Shown here one piece after another: positions 40,848 to 48,633 of a stretch of DNA of 64,000 bases (its first letter is position 1; the number at the start of each line of letters is the position of its first letter). The stretch is from CAWATZ01 sp963784995 (GTDB lineage Bacteria > Planctomycetota > Planctomycetia > Gemmatales > Gemmataceae). The translations under genes were made by a program, and so were the position numbers. Location of the stretch: contig CAWATZ010000006.1 in the NCBI GenBank assembly GCA_963784995.1, positions 1-64,000 of the forward strand. Reading direction: 5' to 3'. The notes beneath the pieces were generated by a model. It worked only from the letters and a program-made list of their open reading frames with translations, made no database searches and was not told the origin of the DNA.

Positions 40848-42447
40848 ATGAGCTGGTTGAGCAAATTCTTCGGAAGGTCCCCGGACCCCCTGAAGCCACC
40901 CCCCGGCACCGTTCCGGCGACCCTGTCCCTCGTGCCGGGGCAACTTTCCGTGCGGGTTTGCCGGCACAGCATCCCCAATGGTGCCGAACAAATCCCCTGC
41001 TGGACCTACGTTACAGACGGGCTCTGGAAACTCGGCCAGAAGGAGTTGATCTTCTCGCTGCGCCGCCGGCCGGAAGAGGAGCCCCAGGCCTTTCCGCAAG
41101 ATCCAGTGCAGTTCTTCCTGCAAGTGCATCGCCTGGCCCAGGAGGGGCGGCTCGGTCGATGCCGGCGGACACACGTGCTTGCGCAGCCCCGCGGGCTTCC
41201 TGGGTACGACCGAGCTGACGGGATTCACTTACGTCCGGCCTGAGCTGCTCCCGGGAGTGGAGTTGCCTCCTCTGGACCGCGCCCTCACCGCGCTGCTGCT
41301 GACGAAAGAGGAGGCCGAGGTGGTTCAGACCCTTGGCGGCTACCGTCTGACCGCGCTGCTGGGAGACAGCACCCGCTACTACCCCTGTCCTCCCTGGTCG
41401 GAGCGCGGCCGGCGTCCGGTCCTCACCCCGCACGACCTGGCACAGAGCCTGCTCGGGAAGATGCCCCTGGCCGGTTGCCCGGCCGGCTTTGCCCGCATGT
41501 TCCTGCCGCCGCAGGCGCCGACTCCTCCGGGGGTGGACCGGACCCTGCCGGAAGTCGGCAAGCGCATCACGCTCTTCCTGCCCGAGGAGGTCAGGGCGCA
41601 GCTCCAGGAAGCATTGTCGCCCTTCCCCGAGAGCTGGGCCCTCGCCTTGCTCACTCAGCCGGACCCGGAAGCGAACGTCCGCCTGGTCTGGCGACCGGGG
41701 GACCGGGAGATTCGGACCATCACGCCCCACCACAGTGACGGCAGTTGCCTGACGGGCGGCTTTGTCGCGCTGGTGGCCGAGCCCTCGCTTCCCGAGGGAG
41801 CGCGGGTGGCCGAGGACGGCTTCCTGGCGGCGTTCGGCCCGACCAATCAGGCCCGCTTTCGGGAGGCCATCTCGACCGGACAGCCCTTCGTCCTGCCGCC
41901 CGCTCAACCGGACCTGGCCGAGTTCTGCCTGGAATGGCTGCCCGCGAAGCCTTCGCAAGCGCCGGCAAGCCCGGCAGGGACCGAGGCGCCAGACAAGACG
42001 GCAGCATTTTTCGTCCATCAGATCATGCTCTATCAGCCGGACGAAGTGCTGCGTCAGCGTGTCGGCAACGTGTCGATCCTGGGTTCCTTCTTGAAGCGCG
42101 TGGAGGAGGAAGCCAATCAGTTCTGGTCCGCGCTGCCGCCTGGGGAAAGCCGGGCCGTGCTCCTGGTCGTGGCCCTGCGACCCGGAGGCCGCAGCCGCTT
42201 CTGGCCGGAGGAGAATCCCCCCGGTCTGGATCGAAGGTCAGTGGAAGAAGTCGTGGCGCGGCTGCAACGCTTGCCGCCGCCCCTGGTGCATAGCGGGCCG
42301 GTGGCCGTGGCGCTCCAGGCGTCGCTGTGGTCCCAGGGCGGCAAGCCCGGAGGCTGGCCCTTCATCCCCACGGAATGGCAGCAAGCCTGCGGCCAGGAGA
42401 ACCTCCTGGTCCCCGATGGCGTCCTGAAGATCGTCTGGCCCGAGTAA
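40848..42447 (+). CDS. Conserved hypothetical protein ending next to the tRNA locus, one frameshift
   Basis: The ATG at 40848 begins MSWLSKFFGRSPDPLKPPPG. The first frame reads through FFLQVHRLAQEGRL at about 41150; the sequence then resumes in the next frame as DAGGHTCLRSPAGFLG and runs to VLKIVWPE at 42447. One extra base near 41155 explains the break. The restored product is about 530 residues, soluble, with no motif I recognise. Pieces include WPFIPTEWQQACGQENLLVP near the end. The last 36 codons are duplicated at 50855-50964, and the very end plus the downstream tRNA promoter region at 57363. These duplications show it is the resident gene just upstream of the tRNA-Ser gene before island integration. 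Confidence 0.7.
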
Positions 42448-42537
42448 GCTCCGTCCCTTTGCGGAACCAGGGAGTTGAGATAGAATCATCCAGACCCGGA
42501 GAGGTGCCGGAGCGGCCGATCGGGCCGGTCTCGAAAA
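42432..42537 (+). repeat. Left direct repeat of island (attL): gene end plus 5' part of tRNA-Ser
   Basis: These 106 bases match 57363-57468 with three substitutions. They cover the last codons of the hypothetical gene, the tRNA promoter region, and bases 42498-42537, which equal the tRNA-Ser 5' half (acceptor strand, D arm and anticodon stem/loop up to CTCGAAAA). Beyond 42537 the sequence leaves the tRNA, so this copy is truncated and non-functional as a tRNA. The crossover probably lies in the anticodon-loop portion. Confidence 0.88.
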
Positions 42538-42576
42538 GCGATACCCAGGTTTTTCGCACCTCCCGCAAAACACGTC

Positions 42577-42600
42577 AAACCCCTGCAATTTCAGGGGTTT
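42577..42600. terminator. Hairpin with T-rich flank just inside the island
   Basis: AAACCCCTG and CAGGGGTTT pair around a CAATT-type loop, with A on one side and TTTT on the other. This fits a bidirectional intrinsic terminator. It insulates the island end from the upstream gene and tRNA promoter. Confidence 0.7.
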
Positions 42601-42626
42601 TCGCATTTCCCGGCTTTCTCTCGAAA

Positions 42627-42674
42627 CGTCCCGAAACGTCCCGAAACGCGCCCTTCCGGTAGTAAATACTACCG
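42627..42674. repeat. Short tandem repeats and an 18-bp palindrome at the island end
   Basis: Three copies of CGAAACG(TCC/CGC) follow each other every 10 bases between about 42632 and 42658. Directly after is CGGTAGTA-AA-TACTACCG (42657-42674), a perfect palindrome overlapping the stop of the next gene. Arm-type recombinase-binding sites near an att core often look like this; that role is inference. Confidence 0.45.
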
Positions 42675-42905
42675 CTCTTCCCGGCAACGGAAAAAACCCG
42701 CCAGGATGATTGGCGGGGCCGCCGGGTTCGGGTTATTGTCCTGGCGGTCCAGCTGCCGCACCAGTTCCAATCGGGCAATCACAACCCGCCAGTAACACGG
42801 ATCGCACGCCTCTCCCGCGTCCGCCAAGGGGGCGGGGTTGTGCCCGTGTCCCGTGATTGCCTCACCGCACAGACAGCATGTTCGACGCTCTTGTTTCTCG
42901 CTCAT
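42669..42905 (-). CDS. Small double-CxxC zinc-ribbon protein
   Basis: 78 residues. CCLCGEAITGHGHNPAPLAD and ACDPCYWRVVIARL give two cysteine pairs (CxxC ... CxxC) that should bind one zinc. The middle NPAPL segment is typical of a small family common in phages and integrated elements, where CxxCG, NP and a second CxxC ending in ARL recur. The role is unknown. The ATG start overlaps the stop of the upstream RHH gene by 4 bp (ATGA), so the two are translated together. The stop lies in the palindrome at the island end. Confidence 0.65.
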   Translation of the reverse strand: MSEKQERRTCCLCGEAITGHGHNPAPLADAGEACDPCYWRVVIARLELVRQLDRQDNNPNPAAPPIILAGFFRCREER

Positions 42906-43162
42906 TTCCCCCCTCCCTTCCGTGTGCCAGTCTTGCCCTTGCCCTTTGGCCTACCGACCGGCTTGACCAGTTCATCGCTCAGCGCATCGGTGGTTGGCGT
43001 AGGGGTGAACCCATCTCGCCTCAGCTGCTCCATGATGGAGTATCGGACGTACCCTGAAACTGATCGCTCTGTCTTCTCTGCTGCCTGGGTAATCAAATCG
43101 ATGAACCACGGCTCGGCTACCACATCGAGCCGGGCTCTGCCAGATTTCTTCGGACGCGGCAT
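42902..43162 (-). CDS. Ribbon-helix-helix (CopG-like) DNA-binding protein
   Basis: The ATG at 43162 follows AGGAG by 7 bases. The 86-residue product starts MPRPKKSGRARLDVVAEPWF, followed by IDLITQAAEKTERSVSGYVR and YSIMEQLRRDGF. This gives one beta strand with basic residues, then two helices, the RHH pattern seen in plasmid and TA regulators. A Gly/Lys-rich tail follows. It is probably an autoregulator: the intergenic region holds an 8-bp inverted repeat (ATACGGAT/ATCCGTAT) around a promoter. Its partner is the zinc-ribbon gene. Confidence 0.6.
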   Translation of the reverse strand: MPRPKKSGRARLDVVAEPWFIDLITQAAEKTERSVSGYVRYSIMEQLRRDGFTPTPTTDALSDELVKPVGRPKGKGKTGTRKGGGK

Positions 43163-43205
43163 CTCTCTTTCTCCTGAAAAAGGGAGCGATCCTGTCCCAT
43201 CTATC

Positions 43206-43270
43206 ATACGGATGAATCCGGAAAGAATCCAGATAATTAAATTGATTTATCAGGAATCTATCCGTATAAT
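43206..43270 (+). promoter_or_regulatory. Sigma-70-like promoter with flanking inverted repeat
   Basis: TTGATT (43242-43247), a 17-base spacer and TATAAT (43265-43270) make a near-consensus promoter pointing to the gene at 43343. ATACGGAT (43206-43213) and ATCCGTAT (43260-43267) form an inverted repeat whose right half overlaps the -10, a plausible operator for the divergently encoded RHH protein. The stretch is markedly AT-rich against its surroundings. Confidence 0.65.
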
Positions 43271-43342
43271 TTATGCAGATGGGTGGCAGGGAATCAGAAC
43301 CTCTGATCGGGCCAGCCATCAAGCAGACAGGAGCAAGTGACC

Positions 43343-43729
43343 ATGAGCGAGAACACGAACGAAGTGAAGGGTCAAAGCCGCAAGGTCTACGCGAGCCTGG
43401 AAGATGCCAAGAGCGCTGGCATCCCGAAGGATGAGGAGACCGGCAAGGAACTGAAGGTGCGGTTGTTCGCCCTCTGCAACAACGGGACTCCGGCCGGCTT
43501 CGTGTATGCCAGCCACACGGGAGAGGCAGTGCAGATCGGCGCGAGGGCAGCTGGTTGGTCAGCTGAAGTGGCTGAGGGCAAGGGTCGGGTCTCTGCTGAA
43601 GCTCGGCTCCTGACCATGTCCGATGAGGAGCTGGAGGCCCTGCTGGCGAAGAGGAAGGCCGCTCTGAACGGCAGCAACACGACCAGCGAGGAGAAGCCGG
43701 CAGCGAAGAAGCCCGGCAAGGGCAAGTAG
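43343..43729 (+). CDS. Small island protein of unknown function
   Basis: The ATG at 43343 is preceded by CAGGAG, 9 bases away; a GTG 6 bases upstream is the alternative. The 128-residue product reads VYASLEDAKSAGIPKDEETG, then VRLFALCNNGTPAGFVYASH, and later LTMSDEELEALLAKRKAAL, with a Lys-rich tail. It is acidic-to-basic, soluble and mostly helical at the end. Nothing matches a family I know. A strong promoter lies just upstream, so it is likely expressed. Its position next to an RHH regulator suggests an early or regulatory island function. Confidence 0.6.
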   Translation: MSENTNEVKGQSRKVYASLEDAKSAGIPKDEETGKELKVRLFALCNNGTPAGFVYASHTGEAVQIGARAAGWSAEVAEGKGRVSAEARLLTMSDEELEALLAKRKAALNGSNTTSEEKPAAKKPGKGK

Positions 43730-43753
43730 CCGCTGAGAGGAAGTGGGTGGGGA

Positions 43754-43984
43754 GTGTTGGTCAAGCTCAACCTCATCACCCTGAACGCGGTCAACCGCGT
43801 CAAGGTCAGCAGACAGCAAGCCCGGCAGCTGGTCCTCGCCAGCCAGTTCATCAGGCTCGGTTTCTGGTCTGGTTGCGACTGGATGACGGTGGATGTCAGC
43901 AAGCGCCACGCACTCGGCATCGTTCGAGGTCTGAGGCAATTTGACCTGATTACCGGATACGGCGGCTGCCAGATCAACCTGTGA
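43754..43984 (+). CDS. Small hypothetical island protein
   Basis: The GTG at 43754 (or the TTG one codon later) follows GGTGGGG. The 76-residue product MLVKLNLITLNAVNRVKVSR continues with LRQFDLITGYGGCQINL. It starts 24 bases after the previous gene on the same strand, so cotranscription is likely. The basic first half could form a helix pair, but no domain is recognisable. Confidence 0.5.
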   Translation: MLVKLNLITLNAVNRVKVSRQQARQLVLASQFIRLGFWSGCDWMTVDVSKRHALGIVRGLRQFDLITGYGGCQINL

Positions 43985-44281
43985 TCTGCACTGCAACCAG
44001 GGGGCCTCGCCCAGCCCCTTCCCTCTCATCCACACAACCATCAGGAGTACAGACCATGACGAAAGCAAGCGCGGCGGCGAGGGAAGGGCGGACGATTCGG
44101 GGGACGGACCACGATTCTCGGACATGGCTTTCCTCCTGAACAGGTAATGTGGTTGTGTGTTCAGTATGAACACCAGATCATTGACTGATTCCGATTGCCC
44201 TGTCAACCAAAAAAAAGAAAAAAGTGGTTTCGGGCGGCGAGCCGTGGTATCCTAAATCAGTGGTGGGATACAGAACAACAA
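43985..44281. other. Intergenic stretch within the island
   Basis: No gene is supported. The region around 44200-44225 is A-rich (runs of A) and breaks the otherwise GC-rich composition. It may carry the promoter for the gene at 44338. Confidence 0.35.
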
Positions 44282-44335
44282 CCGTGCTAGGCAGCCGAGC
44301 CGTGCTATCCAGCCGGGCCGTGATAGGCAACCGAG
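44282..44335 (+). repeat. Three 18-bp tandem repeats immediately upstream of a start codon
   Basis: Units 44282-44299, 44300-44317 and 44318-44335 each read CCGTG(C/A)TA(G/T)(G/C)CA(G/A)CCG(A/G)G, and a fourth begins CC before the ATG at 44338. The period of 18 keeps a reading frame. Such iterons before a gene may be an operator or a translation-control element. Confidence 0.6.
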
Positions 44336-44337
44336 CC

Positions 44338-44613
44338 ATGCCGAATGCCGAGACAGCGTTCGTCGCCAAGATCCGCGAGCAGATCGCGTTCTTGCGGGAC
44401 GAGGAATACGCCTACATGGAGATGCATGTGTACGTCTCAGGTATCGCTGAGCCTTGGGTGTTCGGGCCGGATGACGAGTTCGACTTTGATGGCGAGGAGA
44501 TCCTAGTCGTGCGACTGGGGCCGACGAGCGAAAACGAGAACCAAGGTGTGCCGGAGTACGTCTTCCCGCTCCGGCAGGTGGTGGCGACCGAACTGGCGAT
44601 CAGCGAGGAGTGA
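44338..44613 (+). CDS. Small acidic hypothetical protein
   Basis: The ATG at 44338 gives a 91-residue protein beginning MPNAETAFVAKIREQIAFLR. It is rich in Asp/Glu in the middle (FGPDDEFDFDGEEILVVRLG) and ends VVATELAISEE. The frame is open upstream to 44224, but that extension would translate the tandem repeats (SRAVLS, SRAVIG), so the ATG after them is preferred. There is no recognisable family. The acidic character resembles small DNA-mimic or antitoxin proteins; that is speculation. Confidence 0.5.
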   Translation: MPNAETAFVAKIREQIAFLRDEEYAYMEMHVYVSGIAEPWVFGPDDEFDFDGEEILVVRLGPTSENENQGVPEYVFPLRQVVATELAISEE

Positions 44614-44618
44614 GGTCG

Positions 44619-44894
44619 ATGCGGTGGATACTGCCAGGTGGGGCTGTGCTGGACGGGGGTAGCCGGAATAGTGCCGAACAGCTGGTGGCATGCCGGCCAC
44701 TGGTCGCGGTATTGGAGCAGAGGAGCCGGCCGAAGCTGGACGAGCGGCGCGCAAGTGTGATCCTGAAGCGAACGCAATGCCGGCGCTACGGCTGCTGGGG
44801 TAGACTCGCCCCAATGAAGCGAGATAGCGCTGGGCGTGACTTGAAATGTATGGATTGTGGTTGTCCGGACTGGTCAGATCCCCGGAAACTGTGA
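44619..44894 (+). CDS. Possible small protein with C-terminal CxxCxC
   Basis: The ATG at 44619 opens 5 bases after the previous stop and yields 91 residues, ending MKRDSAGRDLKCMDCGCPDW. The cysteines could bind metal. Coding support is weak: composition is arginine-rich, and frames on the other strand are also open. It is kept as a possible gene because of its spacing to the upstream gene. Confidence 0.35.
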   Translation: MRWILPGGAVLDGGSRNSAEQLVACRPLVAVLEQRSRPKLDERRASVILKRTQCRRYGCWGRLAPMKRDSAGRDLKCMDCGCPDWSDPRKL

Positions 44895-44934
44895 CTGCCT
44901 GGTTGTACTGTGACTGCCGGGGTCTATTTGTTTG

Positions 44935-47502
44935 TCACGAGCCTTTCTGCTTCAGCCCACTTTTGGTTACTGAGATGTGCCCTGTTGTCATGTCAATGTC
45001 AAACTGCTTCTTGACGTACTCCTGGATAGCAGTAGGCCCTGCATCTGGCCCCAATGCCGTCAGCGCACGACGAACCGCCTCAATCTTAGTAATCTCTTCC
45101 TGTTGCCCCTGCCTTATTGTTTCGATCCCCGGAGCTGTCTGTGAGCTGCCAATCCTTGCTTGACCTTTACCTGGCACCATACCCCGTGCCACTTCCAACT
45201 GCTTGATCTGGTCCTCTGTAAGGGCTGCCGGCTCCCCCTCCCAACCATTTCGTCCCTTATACATCTGAGCGCGGATAGACGAATCAGGGACTGTTTCCAG
45301 AGCGAGGTTATTCAAGGCATTTCGGGCATCCTGGAAAGACCAGCCCTCACGTCCCATCCACATCAGCACTCTCTTGACAGGGTAGCCGAAGAGTTGATAC
45401 CGCTGCGCACCCATAGTCAGGGTGGCACCCTTCTTGCCCAGCCGGGTAAGGACTTCCCCTTTGCCGGTCAGTTCACGCCATCTTTTCCCACCAGGCCCGC
45501 TGGCCCGTAGAGCCGCTTCGAGGTGGGCAATGTGTTCAGGAGCCAGCTTGGCATGTTTCCCCTGACCCTTGCGTCCGAAATACAGGCAGGTGTTGATACA
45601 GCCGTCGCTGACCATCTCCCGCTTCAAGTGGTTCAAGGTAGGCCGAGCGTCTTTGTATGTCCAACCATGAGCGCCCATCCACCGGATGACCGAAGAGACT
45701 GAGAATCGTCCAAACAAGGGAGGAATCTTGCCGGTCCCGCCATCCTTATCTCCACCATTCACGGGCCCCTTGTCTTTTCCTTGTGGTATCGCGAGGTCGT
45801 CTAGGTGGGGAATTAGGGCTTTCTCCAGCCGAATCATCGCGTCGATCATAGCATCCTGAATCGCTGGCCATTTCGACTCCTGGCTCTCGTAGCCGCCAAG
45901 TGTGATGAGGTGAGCAATGCGGTAAGCCTGCTTCTGCTGGCGGCGGCGCCAGAACAACTTGCCGCCGAATGTCTTCTCGATCTCTTCCTTTTGGCAGTGT
46001 AGATACCGGAAAATGTACTTGTTTTCCTGCTCCTTCCCTGCTCCACGGTTGATATACAACTCGACACGACCCCGTTGCTGTTGGATGACGTAGACGAAGG
46101 GCACTCCCCGCAAGCCGAAACTGGCCCTGATAAATTGGGACTCGCCAGGGGTGATGTTTGTGTGCAGCGTAGTCTTCACTTTTGGACGGCTGAGAAGCCC
46201 TTGCCAGAATCTTTCGGCCGTCTTGTTGGACGAGGAGATAATACCGGAGCCAGGATCTGCGGGAGGCGGGAGAAGTTGATCTACGGGTAATAAGCCCGGA
46301 ACGGACCCTGCTGGCGTCCAGGCAGGCATGCCAGGTTTCCAAATCAATGAAGCCTGGGTCAATTGGCCTCCCTGGTGCAACCGGCGCAACTCATCTGCAA
46401 GGACAGGACCACGCGAAACACCGCTTGCGTCAAGATAATGCCAGAGGTCAACCAGCGGAGGACTCACTCCTTCCGAGGGACCAGCAGGCTTCGGTCCTGT
46501 CGGTGGCGTGGGAACGAGGCTGCTGATCCGGTCTGCCAGGGCGGCGGCGTCTTTCGGCCGATCCTCGGGATTATGCTCGAAGCACTGCTCCAACAGCGCT
46601 ATCATCTCCGCAGGAACACCTTGCTCGGCGAACCTCTTCTTCCACGCCCCTCCGAGCGGAGGCTCCTTGGTAGGATCGCCCATCAGCAGCTGATACCACA
46701 TCACTCCCAGGGCATGAACGTCGTCACGGGGGTCCGCTTGATCGCCTGCCTTCTGCTGCGGTGAGGCATACAGCGGAGTGCAGGAACCGTGGGCCATCGT
46801 CGCCAGCAGATCCCCCTTGCTCGTCGTCCCATAGCGCTCGGCGAGCACTTGCGTCTCAGCTACTATTGCTCCGATACCGAAGTCAGCAACAAGGAAAGTC
46901 CACCGCCCCTCTTTCGTTCGTCTGGCCAGCACGTTGGCTGGTTTTAGGTCTCGGTGGATCACTGGAGGGGATAAGCGGTGCATCCTGCCGACCGTCTCGG
47001 CCAGTACGCGAATGATAGTGCGGGCTTGTTCGACCCGCTTCTCGGTAGGTAACTTCTGCATGCGCCGGATCAGGCTGGTCAGGTCTCCACCCTCAATGTA
47101 CTCGTATTCCAGGCAGATCGGTTCGGTGTCGAGATAGGCATTCTTGAGCGTAACGATCCCTTTCTCGACCTTTTGCATCATGACTTGATCGAGTAGAGCT
47201 GCTTCATGACGCAACGATGTTGCAGCCGTTAGATCCAGGCAGAATTTAAGAGCGACAGGCGGAATGCCTTTGAACTGGGTATGCTGGGCCTTCCAGACCT
47301 CCCCAAAGCCGCCGACACCGAGCAACTGGGTCAGTTGCCAGGGGACGCCTGGTAACGGTTTGTCTCCGACCTTGAACCTTGGCAAGCGGGACGGCAACAG
47401 CGGAACCAGATCCTTTGCACTTTTGAGCGTGAAGTAGCTTGGCACGGTGGTTCCGGTCGGATCTTCGGGCCGGCGGAACGAGCTGCGAATCCAGCCCGGC
47501 AC
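44935..47502 (-). CDS. Ser/Thr kinase - GYF_2 - DUF4268 - duplicated domain - HTH fusion
   Basis: 855 residues in the main frame. The kinase has LLGVGGFGEVW (60-70), K86 in VALKF, HRDLKPAN (183-190) and DFG (207-209), so it looks active. GYF_2 lies at about 353-400 (LWHYLDASGVSRGP; SLIWKPGMPAWT). A DUF4268-like block spans 430-570 (RFWQGLLSRPKVKT; KKTFGG-type GGKLFWRRRQQKQ). Two copies of an ~80-residue domain follow (598-665 and 700-772), each with WMG..GW..DAR..LN.L. A winged-HTH-like end (ITKIEAVRRALTALG; SVTKSGLKQKG) closes it. DUF4268 is otherwise met in restriction/defence proteins. The N-terminus seems to extend upstream in shifted frames (47503-47787). Likely a phosphorylation-controlled defence or regulatory protein. 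Confidence 0.75.
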   Translation of the reverse strand: MPGWIRSSFRRPEDPTGTTVPSYFTLKSAKDLVPLLPSRLPRFKVGDKPLPGVPWQLTQLLGVGGFGEVWKAQHTQFKGIPPVALKFCLDLTAATSLRHEAALLDQVMMQKVEKGIVTLKNAYLDTEPICLEYEYIEGGDLTSLIRRMQKLPTEKRVEQARTIIRVLAETVGRMHRLSPPVIHRDLKPANVLARRTKEGRWTFLVADFGIGAIVAETQVLAERYGTTSKGDLLATMAHGSCTPLYASPQQKAGDQADPRDDVHALGVMWYQLLMGDPTKEPPLGGAWKKRFAEQGVPAEMIALLEQCFEHNPEDRPKDAAALADRISSLVPTPPTGPKPAGPSEGVSPPLVDLWHYLDASGVSRGPVLADELRRLHQGGQLTQASLIWKPGMPAWTPAGSVPGLLPVDQLLPPPADPGSGIISSSNKTAERFWQGLLSRPKVKTTLHTNITPGESQFIRASFGLRGVPFVYVIQQQRGRVELYINRGAGKEQENKYIFRYLHCQKEEIEKTFGGKLFWRRRQQKQAYRIAHLITLGGYESQESKWPAIQDAMIDAMIRLEKALIPHLDDLAIPQGKDKGPVNGGDKDGGTGKIPPLFGRFSVSSVIRWMGAHGWTYKDARPTLNHLKREMVSDGCINTCLYFGRKGQGKHAKLAPEHIAHLEAALRASGPGGKRWRELTGKGEVLTRLGKKGATLTMGAQRYQLFGYPVKRVLMWMGREGWSFQDARNALNNLALETVPDSSIRAQMYKGRNGWEGEPAALTEDQIKQLEVARGMVPGKGQARIGSSQTAPGIETIRQGQQEEITKIEAVRRALTALGPDAGPTAIQEYVKKQFDIDMTTGHISVTKSGLKQKGS

Positions 47503-47787
47503 CTCTTCAGTAAGTCTTGATCGCCTCCTTAACTTGTCGGGGGTTGATTGCCGGCCACTTCCTCAACGACCTGTTCAACTGCTGTCTTGACTTGCTCTCG
47601 GCAGGTGCTGCGGCAATCTGCTTTCAGGTCTCCTTCAACCGGACGTGCTGCTCCTTGGTCTGTTTCAATCGGCCCAGACTTCCTCACTGACCTCCCATAG
47701 GACGCCGACAAAGGGTATCTCTCCGAGCAGCGCCTTGAGGCCCTTGCTGACGAGTGCCCCTCCCAGACAACGCAGAAACCCAAGCAT
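47503..47787 (-). pseudogene. Broken N-terminal extension of the island kinase gene
   Basis: From the ATG at 47787, which follows AGGAG by 7 bases, the frame reads MLGFLRCLGGALVSKGLKAL and WEVSEEVWAD. LKQTKEQHVRLKET then follows in a second frame. VKTAVEQVVEEVAGNQPPT, VKEAIKTY and LTEEVPGWIRSSF follow, each in a shifted frame, until the kinase frame. This order matches the N-terminal helical domain found before RPEDPTGTTVP in related planctomycete kinases. At least four indels would be needed, so this part is decayed or badly sequenced. Confidence 0.5.
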
Positions 47788-48270
47788 GGGAGTCTCCTGG
47801 TGTACCTTCCATCAGCGGTCGGTCGCGTACAAGCGTACCGGTCGGGGGTCCGGACGATTGAGCTATTCACGGTTTAGTTGCGATTATACGCAAGGAGCGT
47901 GCCAATCGCTAGTGGATCTGCACGATCTTAGCAGGGATTGGCGCAACCGATGAGTTAACAGCCTGTTGCATCAACAGGAATCGGTTTCAGTGGAGAGAAG
48001 CTGTCAACACCCGGAGCCGCCAAAATGGCAGTCGGCCCTGGAGGCTTGTCAGTGGCAGCTGTCGAGCCTACATCAGCAAGGAGCGGCCGGTTGCTGGAGG
48101 TAGCGATGCTGCGGCGATACGCCGCGGAAGGTCCATCTGCCAGCCAGGCACAGTTCGCTTCCCGGACCTTTAACAGGTCAAACGCCCGGGAAGCCCGTGC
48201 CCACCGGAGGTCAGTAGCTCGGCAGCCGTTATGCGTTGTCGGTTCCAGCTATGCAAGAGCAGCCCGTGCT
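47788..48270. other. Intergenic stretch within the island
   Basis: I see no supported gene in these ~480 bases. A rightward open frame exists between 48025 and 48378 but it overlaps the PIN-like gene, is arginine/serine-rich and lacks a ribosome-binding site. Confidence 0.4.
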
Positions 48271-48633
48271 TCAGAAGGGCAACCACTCGATTCGATTGTC
48301 CCATTCGGCCGGATCGCTTGCCAAGGCAACCATCGCGATGGCCTCGATAGCGTTAGCAATCAAAGTCCAGGGCTTTAAGACAAAGACACCTGGCATGGGT
48401 AGCCCCTGATCGACCCGTTCCAGGGCGAAACTGAGCATGGTACTCTTGTCATTCGTGAGTAGAATACGGTTCTGTTCGGCAGCCCAGGCCAAGACGAGCG
48501 GGTCAGTAGCCCCATCCCTCCCGGACAGGCCGACAACATCTTGGGCGCGTATCAAATCCACGGCTGGGTGGTGCCTGCGTACCCCATCAACCACTCGACC
48601 ATCGAAGTCCTCATCACTCAGCAGGCGAAGCAT
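48271..48633 (-). CDS. DUF5615 PIN-like protein (putative toxin)
   Basis: 120 residues starting MLRLLSDEDFDGRVVDGVRR. VDLIRAQDVVGLSGRDGATD, LVLAWAAEQNRILLTNDKS and MPGVFVLKP follow. The conserved acidic residues (DED near 7-9, D near 42, TND near 62-64) match the PIN-like fold of DUF5615 proteins, predicted Mg-dependent ribonucleases. It overlaps the upstream DUF433 gene by 20 bp, the standard partner arrangement, with the antitoxin first. Activity is not shown, but the acidic set looks complete. Confidence 0.8.
   Translation of the reverse strand: MLRLLSDEDFDGRVVDGVRRHHPAVDLIRAQDVVGLSGRDGATDPLVLAWAAEQNRILLTNDKSTMLSFALERVDQGLPMPGVFVLKPWTLIANAIEAIAMVALASDPAEWDNRIEWLPF

Noticed and set aside
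43985..44337. CRISPR-like array suspected from short repeats
   Set aside because: The repeats are 18 bp, contiguous and without spacers. No cas genes occur anywhere in the window.
44935..47502. Restriction-modification system around the DUF4268 protein
   Set aside because: No DNA methyltransferase, helicase or specificity subunit is encoded nearby.
48025..48378. Rightward 117-codon frame near the PIN-like gene
   Set aside because: Arg/Ser-rich composition, overlap with a convincing gene on the other strand, and no ribosome-binding site.
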